This document shows positions 60,113 through 64,000 of a stretch of DNA of 64,000 bases, one piece after another (the stretch's first letter is position 1; each line of letters opens with the position of its first letter). Position numbers and translations under genes: made by a program. The notes beneath the pieces were generated by a model that saw only the letters and a program-made list of their open reading frames with translations, did no database searches and was not told where the DNA came from. The stretch comes from Rhizobium aethiopicum (lineage in GTDB: Bacteria; Pseudomonadota; Alphaproteobacteria; Rhizobiales; Rhizobiaceae), in assembly GCF_900094625.1 (NCBI RefSeq), contig NZ_FMAJ01000001.1:558001-622000 (forward strand). The letters are read 5' to 3'.

Positions 60113-60700
60113 ATGCCCGACAAGACCATCGCCGCCCGCCTGCTTTCGGTCATCGAGGACGATATCCTACCGCTGACCGAAGGCGGGGTTTCCTCGGGCA
60201 ACAAGGTGTTCGGCGCGGCGATCCTGCGCAAATCCGATCTCTCGCTCGTTGTGGCCGAGACCAATAACGAGCTCGCCAATCCGCTCTGGCATGGCGAGGT
60301 GCATACGCTGAAGCGCTTCTACGAGCTTGGCGACAAGCCGCAGACGAAGGATCTGATATTCCTTTCGACGCACGAACCCTGCACCATGTGCATGTCGGCG
60401 ATCACCTGGGCGGGCTTCGACAATTTCTACTATTTTTTCAGTCATGAAGATTCCCGCGATGCCTTCGCCATTCCGCATGATCTCAAGATCCTGAAGGAGG
60501 TCTTCGGGCTTGAACCCGGCGGCTATCGGAGGCAGAACGCCTTCTGGAACAGTTTTGCGATCGCCGATCTGATCGAAACCGAAGAAGCTCAGCTGAAGAC
60601 TGCGCTGAAGGCGCAGACCGTCCGCATCAAGGCACGCTACGACGCGTTGTCGGCCAGCTATCAATCGTCGAAGAGCGCCAACGACATTCCGCTGAACTAG
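60113..60700 (+). CDS. Cytidine-deaminase-fold zinc deaminase, HGE variant
   Basis: A 195-residue deaminase. Active-site signature is WHGEVHTLKRF (where most relatives have HAE) and HEPCTMCMSAITWAGF with two zinc cysteines. A longer C-terminal part (GLEPGGYRRQNAFWNSFAIA) is unlike TadA or CDA. The ATG at 60113 has GGAGATAGCA upstream. Followed within 34 bases by mazG, which suggests a role in nucleotide or base metabolism. Substrate unknown. Confidence 0.85.
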   Translation: MPDKTIAARLLSVIEDDILPLTEGGVSSGNKVFGAAILRKSDLSLVVAETNNELANPLWHGEVHTLKRFYELGDKPQTKDLIFLSTHEPCTMCMSAITWAGFDNFYYFFSHEDSRDAFAIPHDLKILKEVFGLEPGGYRRQNAFWNSFAIADLIETEEAQLKTALKAQTVRIKARYDALSASYQSSKSANDIPLN

Positions 60701-60734
60701 GGCCGCTCAATTGAGGCCGCTGAACCGAGGCATC

Positions 60735-61574
60735 ATGGAACCTTCCAAAGACATTTCACGGCTGATCGAGATCATGGCGGCGCTGCGCCATCCCGAAACC
60801 GGCTGCCCCTGGGACATCGAGCAGAATTTCCAGACGATCAAGCCCTATACGATCGAGGAGGCCTACGAGGTTTCCGACGCGATCGAGCGCGGCGACATGG
60901 ACGACCTCTGCGAAGAACTCGGTGACCTGCTACTGCAGGTGGTCTTCCATGCCCGCATGGCCGAGGAGGCCGGCGAATTCTCCTTCGGCGACGTGGTCAA
61001 CGCCATCACCACCAAGATGATCCGCCGCCACCCGCATGTCTTCGACCGATCGGACGCCGACACACCCGACGCGGTGAAAATCCAATGGGACGAGATCAAG
61101 CAGGCGGAAAAACGCGAGCGCGCCGAGCGCCGGGCGAGGAGCGGGATCACCGAGGATTTCAAGGGCGGCTTCCTTGGCTCGGTGCAGCGCAGCTTTCCGG
61201 CTTTGACCGAGGCGCTGAAGCTGCAGGAACGCGCCGCCAAGGTCGGCTTCGACTGGTCGGCGCCCGAGCCGATCCTCGACAAGATCGAGGAAGAAATCGG
61301 CGAATTGCGGGCCGCACTTCGGGACGGAGACCGGGCGAAGGTCAGCGACGAACTCGGCGATTTGATCTTCGCCGTCGTCAACATCGGCCGGCATGTAAAG
61401 GCCGATCCGGAACAGGCATTACGGGGAACGAATACGAAATTCCGGCGCCGCTTCAATCATATAGAACAGGTTCTTGAAGCGGAAGGTGAGACGCTGGAGG
61501 ATGCGACGCTCGAGCGGATGGAGGAAATCTGGCAGGCGGCCAAGGCGATTGAAAGAGCACTCGTGGCTGGGTAG
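60735..61574 (+). CDS. mazG: Nucleoside triphosphate pyrophosphohydrolase MazG
   Basis: A 279-residue cytoplasmic enzyme that hydrolyses (d)NTPs to monophosphates and pyrophosphate. Two MazG repeats are visible. The first has GCPWDIEQNFQTIKPYTIEE and the ExxE-type EELGDLLLQVVFHARMAEE, and the second KIEEEIGELRAALRDG with DELGDLIFAVVNIGRH. Length fits the two-domain E. coli type. The ATG at 60735 is chosen over an upstream TTG. Probably co-transcribed with the preceding deaminase gene. Confidence 0.94.
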   Translation: MEPSKDISRLIEIMAALRHPETGCPWDIEQNFQTIKPYTIEEAYEVSDAIERGDMDDLCEELGDLLLQVVFHARMAEEAGEFSFGDVVNAITTKMIRRHPHVFDRSDADTPDAVKIQWDEIKQAEKRERAERRARSGITEDFKGGFLGSVQRSFPALTEALKLQERAAKVGFDWSAPEPILDKIEEEIGELRAALRDGDRAKVSDELGDLIFAVVNIGRHVKADPEQALRGTNTKFRRRFNHIEQVLEAEGETLEDATLERMEEIWQAAKAIERALVAG

Positions 61575-61602
61575 GTCAGGCCGGGCTTGGCAAGGAGCTA
61601 TC

Positions 61603-61710
61603 CCCACTCTCCGTCATCCTCGGCCTTGAGCCGAGGATCCATGCCACGACTATTGGTGGATGCGGTGGGGATGCTCGGCTCAAGGCCGAGCATGACGGAG
61701 GGTGGGGCTA
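61603..61710. repeat. Long imperfect palindrome, second interspersed repeat type
   Basis: About 108 bases forming one long inverted repeat: CTCCGTCATCCTCGGCCTTG on the left is answered by CAAGGCCGAGCATGACGGAG on the right, and the left arm also folds on itself (TCCTCGGCCTTGAGCCGAGGA). It lies between convergent mazG and hflX, and may act as a transcription barrier. Resembles intergenic repeats widespread in rhizobia and unrelated to the RIME-like copies. Confidence 0.8.
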
Positions 61711-61763
61711 AAATCGCCTGAGATAACCCACCGCCGTCAGCGCCGTAGCACCAAACGCGCGCC

Positions 61764-63089
61764 CTACCGCTCCCAATCCTCTTTCGCAGCCTTCGGGCCA
61801 TTGCCGATGCGGCGTTCGAGTTCGGCGGCTTCGGTTTCCGACAGGCGCAGGTCGAGCGTGATCGAGCCATCCTCATTATCCTCGCGGCCGTCGACGATCG
61901 CGTGGTCGTAGAGCCAGGGCAGCAGCGCCAGCTTGTCGACGGGAAGGCGGATCGTCGTTTCGGTCATCACGCCGGAAAGCCTGCGGCTGATCTCATCCAT
62001 CAGCGTATTGACGCCCTCGCCGCTGACGGCCGAGACGGCGACGACGTTACTGACGCCCGCCACCCTCTGCACCATCGTGTCGTGGACCTCAGGCTCCAAC
62101 CGGTCGATCTTGTTCCAGACCTCGATCAGCCGCTTCTCCGCTTCGGCCTCGTCGATGCCGAGGTCGCCGAGGATGCGCATCACGTCGGAGCTCTGCGCCT
62201 GATTGTCGGGATCGGACATGTCGCGGACATGCAGGATGAGATCGGCTTCCAGCACCTCTTCCAAGGTGGCGCGGAAGGCGGCGACGAGATGGGTGGGCAG
62301 GTCCGAGATGAAGCCGACCGTGTCGGACAGGATGACGGTACGTCCGTGCGGCAGCTTCATGCGGCGCAGCGTCGGGTCGAGCGTGGCAAAGAGCATGTCT
62401 TCAGCCAGCACGCCGGCGCCGGTGATGCGGTTGAACAGCGTCGATTTGCCGGCATTGGTGTAGCCGACAAGCGCGACGATCGGATGCGGCACCTTACGGC
62501 GCTTGGCGCGGTGGAGCTGGCGGGTGCGCACGACCTGCTCCAGCTCGCGTTCGAGCTTGATGATGCGATCCTGCAGGAGCCGCCGGTCGGCTTCGATCTG
62601 GGTTTCGCCGGGGCCGCCCATGAAACCGCCGCCGCCGCGCTGGCGTTCAAGGTGGGTCCAGCTGCGGACCAGCCGGCCCTTTTGGTAGTTCAGATGCGCC
62701 AGATCGACCTGCAGCGTGCCCTCCTTGGTGGAGGCGCGGCGGCCGAAGATTTCGAGGATCAGGCCCGTCCGGTCGATGACCTTGGCGTTCCATTCCTTTT
62801 CGAGATTGCGCTGCTGCACCGGCGTCAGCGGATGGTCGACGATGACGAGACCGGAATCGCGCTCGTCGAGCAGCGCCTTGATCTCCTCGATCTTGCCGGT
62901 GCCGAGCAGCGTCGCCGGTCTCGGATCGTTGACCGGAACGATCGATCCGTTGACGACATCGAGGTCGATCGCCTGGGCAAGGCCCGTCGCCTCTTCGAGC
63001 CGGCTTTCCGGGGTGCGGGTCGAGGCCGATTCGGTCTGGCCGCCGCGGCTGCGCGATTTCAGAACCGGCACGACGACGGTCGCGCGCAT
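61764..63089 (-). CDS. hflX: Ribosome-associated GTPase HflX
   Basis: A 441-residue GTPase that binds the 50S ribosome and rescues stalled or split ribosomes. The N-terminal HflX domain holds LLGTGKIEEIKALLDERDSG and the glycine-rich RQRGGGGFMGGPGETQIEAD. G-motifs are GYTNAGKST (G1), DTVGFISDLP (G3), NKID (G4) and AVSGEG. The ATG at 63089 has AGGGACGAT upstream. The frame stays open for 20 or more codons further without ATG, GTG or TTG, up to the hfq stop. Third gene of the transaminase - hfq - hflX run. Confidence 0.94.
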   Translation of the reverse strand: MRATVVVPVLKSRSRGGQTESASTRTPESRLEEATGLAQAIDLDVVNGSIVPVNDPRPATLLGTGKIEEIKALLDERDSGLVIVDHPLTPVQQRNLEKEWNAKVIDRTGLILEIFGRRASTKEGTLQVDLAHLNYQKGRLVRSWTHLERQRGGGGFMGGPGETQIEADRRLLQDRIIKLERELEQVVRTRQLHRAKRRKVPHPIVALVGYTNAGKSTLFNRITGAGVLAEDMLFATLDPTLRRMKLPHGRTVILSDTVGFISDLPTHLVAAFRATLEEVLEADLILHVRDMSDPDNQAQSSDVMRILGDLGIDEAEAEKRLIEVWNKIDRLEPEVHDTMVQRVAGVSNVVAVSAVSGEGVNTLMDEISRRLSGVMTETTIRLPVDKLALLPWLYDHAIVDGREDNEDGSITLDLRLSETEAAELERRIGNGPKAAKEDWER

Positions 63090-63166
63090 ATCGTCCCTGT
63101 GCTTGGCGGCCTCAGGGATGATCGAATCGTTCTTGGTATCGCGTGTCGAAATGACGGCTGATCCTG

Positions 63167-63409
63167 TTAGGACGCGGCTTCTTCATTCTCGAACATCTGC
63201 ATCGGCTGGCCCGGCATGATCGTCGAGATCGCATGCTTATACACCAGCTGCGAGTGGCCGTCACGGCGAAGAAGAACACAGAAATTGTCGAAGGAGGTAA
63301 CAACGCCCGTGAGTTTCACGCCGTTGATCAAAAAGATTGTCAGGGAAATCTTTTGCTTGCGAACAGTATTGAGAAATAAGTCCTGCAGATTCTGAGAACG
63401 TTCCGCCAT
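63167..63409 (-). CDS. hfq: RNA chaperone Hfq
   Basis: An 80-residue Sm-like protein forming hexameric rings that bind small RNAs and A-rich mRNA. Sm1 begins [20 protein letters not shown], with [11 protein letters not shown] following; Sm2 contains [12 protein letters not shown] with the family's KHA motif. Short acidic C-terminus (ENEEAAS), as in alphaproteobacteria. I chose the ATG at 63409 (MAERSQNLQ), since the longer frame lacks family character. Confidence 0.97.
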   Translation of the reverse strand: MAERSQNLQDLFLNTVRKQKISLTIFLINGVKLTGVVTSFDNFCVLLRRDGHSQLVYKHAISTIMPGQPMQMFENEEAAS

Positions 63410-63520
63410 CGCGCCGCTTCTTTCTTTATTGCCGACCTGAGCTGGCCGGTAGAATATCAATCAATCTCTCCACGCAAGAGCGGCAGCACCCTCATTCCGC
63501 CGGTCCAGCAAATCTTGGTA

Positions 63521-64000
63521 TCAAATCGCAATCTTTTCCGCAACGTCGAAAAAGGCTTCGCGGACTTTCTGCGAGAGGCTGCCTGGGTGACCGTTGGCAA
63601 TGGCCCGGCCATCGACGGAAACCACCGGAAAACAAATGCTTGTGGCCGCGGTGAGGAAGACCTCGCGGGCTGCGAGCATTTCTGAAACGGAGAAGTTCCG
63701 CTCGGCGATCTTCAAGCCCAGCCTGGCTGCGACATCGATCAATGTGGTGCGGGTAATGCCGCGCAGAATGCCGTGTTCGGCCGGCCGCGTCACCAGCGTT
63801 CCCTCCGAATCAACGATCCAGACATTGGTCGCCGCCCCTTCCTTCACCATGCCGTCGCCATCGACATAGATCGCCTCCTGGGCGCCGGCTTCCTTGGCCT
63901 GCTGGCGGGCCATGGCGTTCGGCAACAGGCCGACCGACTTGATGTCGACGCGGTCCCAGCGGTTGTCGATAACGGTGATCGCCTTGATGCCATTCGCATT
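63521..64000 (-). CDS. dat: D-amino-acid transaminase, class IV, 5' end outside window
   Basis: The last 159 residues of a fold-type-IV PLP aminotransferase. The segment AKEAGAQEAIYVDGDGMVKE followed by GAATNVWIVDSEGTLVTRP is the conserved PLP-phosphate region of D-alanine aminotransferases, and GILRGITRTTLIDVAARLGL follows as usual. The catalytic lysine part lies beyond the window edge. The D-amino-acid branch is favoured over branched-chain aminotransferase by the neighbouring hfq; the distinction is not certain from this part. Confidence 0.8.
   Translation of the reverse strand, partial: NANGIKAITVIDNRWDRVDIKSVGLLPNAMARQQAKEAGAQEAIYVDGDGMVKEGAATNVWIVDSEGTLVTRPAEHGILRGITRTTLIDVAARLGLKIAERNFSVSEMLAAREVFLTAATSICFPVVSVDGRAIANGHPGSLSQKVREAFFDVAEKIAI

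Noticed and set aside
61902..63161. Long plus-strand frame of 419 codons
   Set aside because: Entirely antisense to hflX, whose GTPase motifs are certain.

Overview
The window looks like chromosomal DNA of a fast-growing Rhizobium (R. leguminosarum/etli type). The grounds are high GC content, a phosphatidylcholine synthase gene (pcs), two small proteins of the rhizobial DUF982 family, several copies of an interspersed palindromic repeat resembling the rhizobial RIME element, and the order D-amino-acid transaminase - hfq - hflX. This assignment comes from recognised families, not from a database search.

0-9.2 kb: the truncated ATPase of a simple-sugar/nucleoside importer, a quinone oxidoreductase next to pcs, a ferredoxin-NADP reductase (fpr), a lone FCD-type GntR regulator, and a MacA/MacB-type export operon in three genes. 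A GFA protein and two small genes follow; one encodes a 60-residue hydrophilic protein made of two near-identical repeats.

9.8-34.5 kb is dominated by carbohydrate uptake and catabolism. (a) A CUT1 importer sits in one operon with an 839-residue protein of unknown family that may act on a glycan; a LacI regulator is divergent. (b) A peptide/nickel-type importer (five genes) is divergent from a FadR-like regulator, a mannonate-dehydratase-like protein and a 5-keto-4-deoxyglucarate-dehydratase-like protein. A repeated TATGTC half-site lies in both control regions, which suggests one uronate regulon. (c) A second CUT1 importer is divergent from a ROK regulator, a Gfo/Idh/MocA oxidoreductase and a ThuA-like protein, a set that resembles oxidative (3-keto) sugar catabolism. 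RIME-like repeats lie between or after these units.

34.5-52.7 kb is a looser, accessory-looking stretch: a DUF2938 membrane protein, an AraC regulator with a HbpS/GlcG-like, an SDR and an NTF2-like gene, short orphan genes, two class III nucleotide cyclases of different architecture, a half-size ABC exporter, a LysR regulator, a FAD monooxygenase, a nucleoside deaminase, an IS5-type transposase remnant, an L,D-transpeptidase and small membrane proteins. It ends at a tRNA-Lys(TTT) gene.

52.9-64 kb returns to housekeeping genes: ccdA, an AEC-family transporter, a UbiH-like hydroxylase, the sulfite-assimilation set cysG - DUF2849 - cysI - DUF934, a deaminase, mazG, hflX, hfq and the 3' part of a D-amino-acid transaminase gene. 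A long palindromic repeat separates mazG from hflX.
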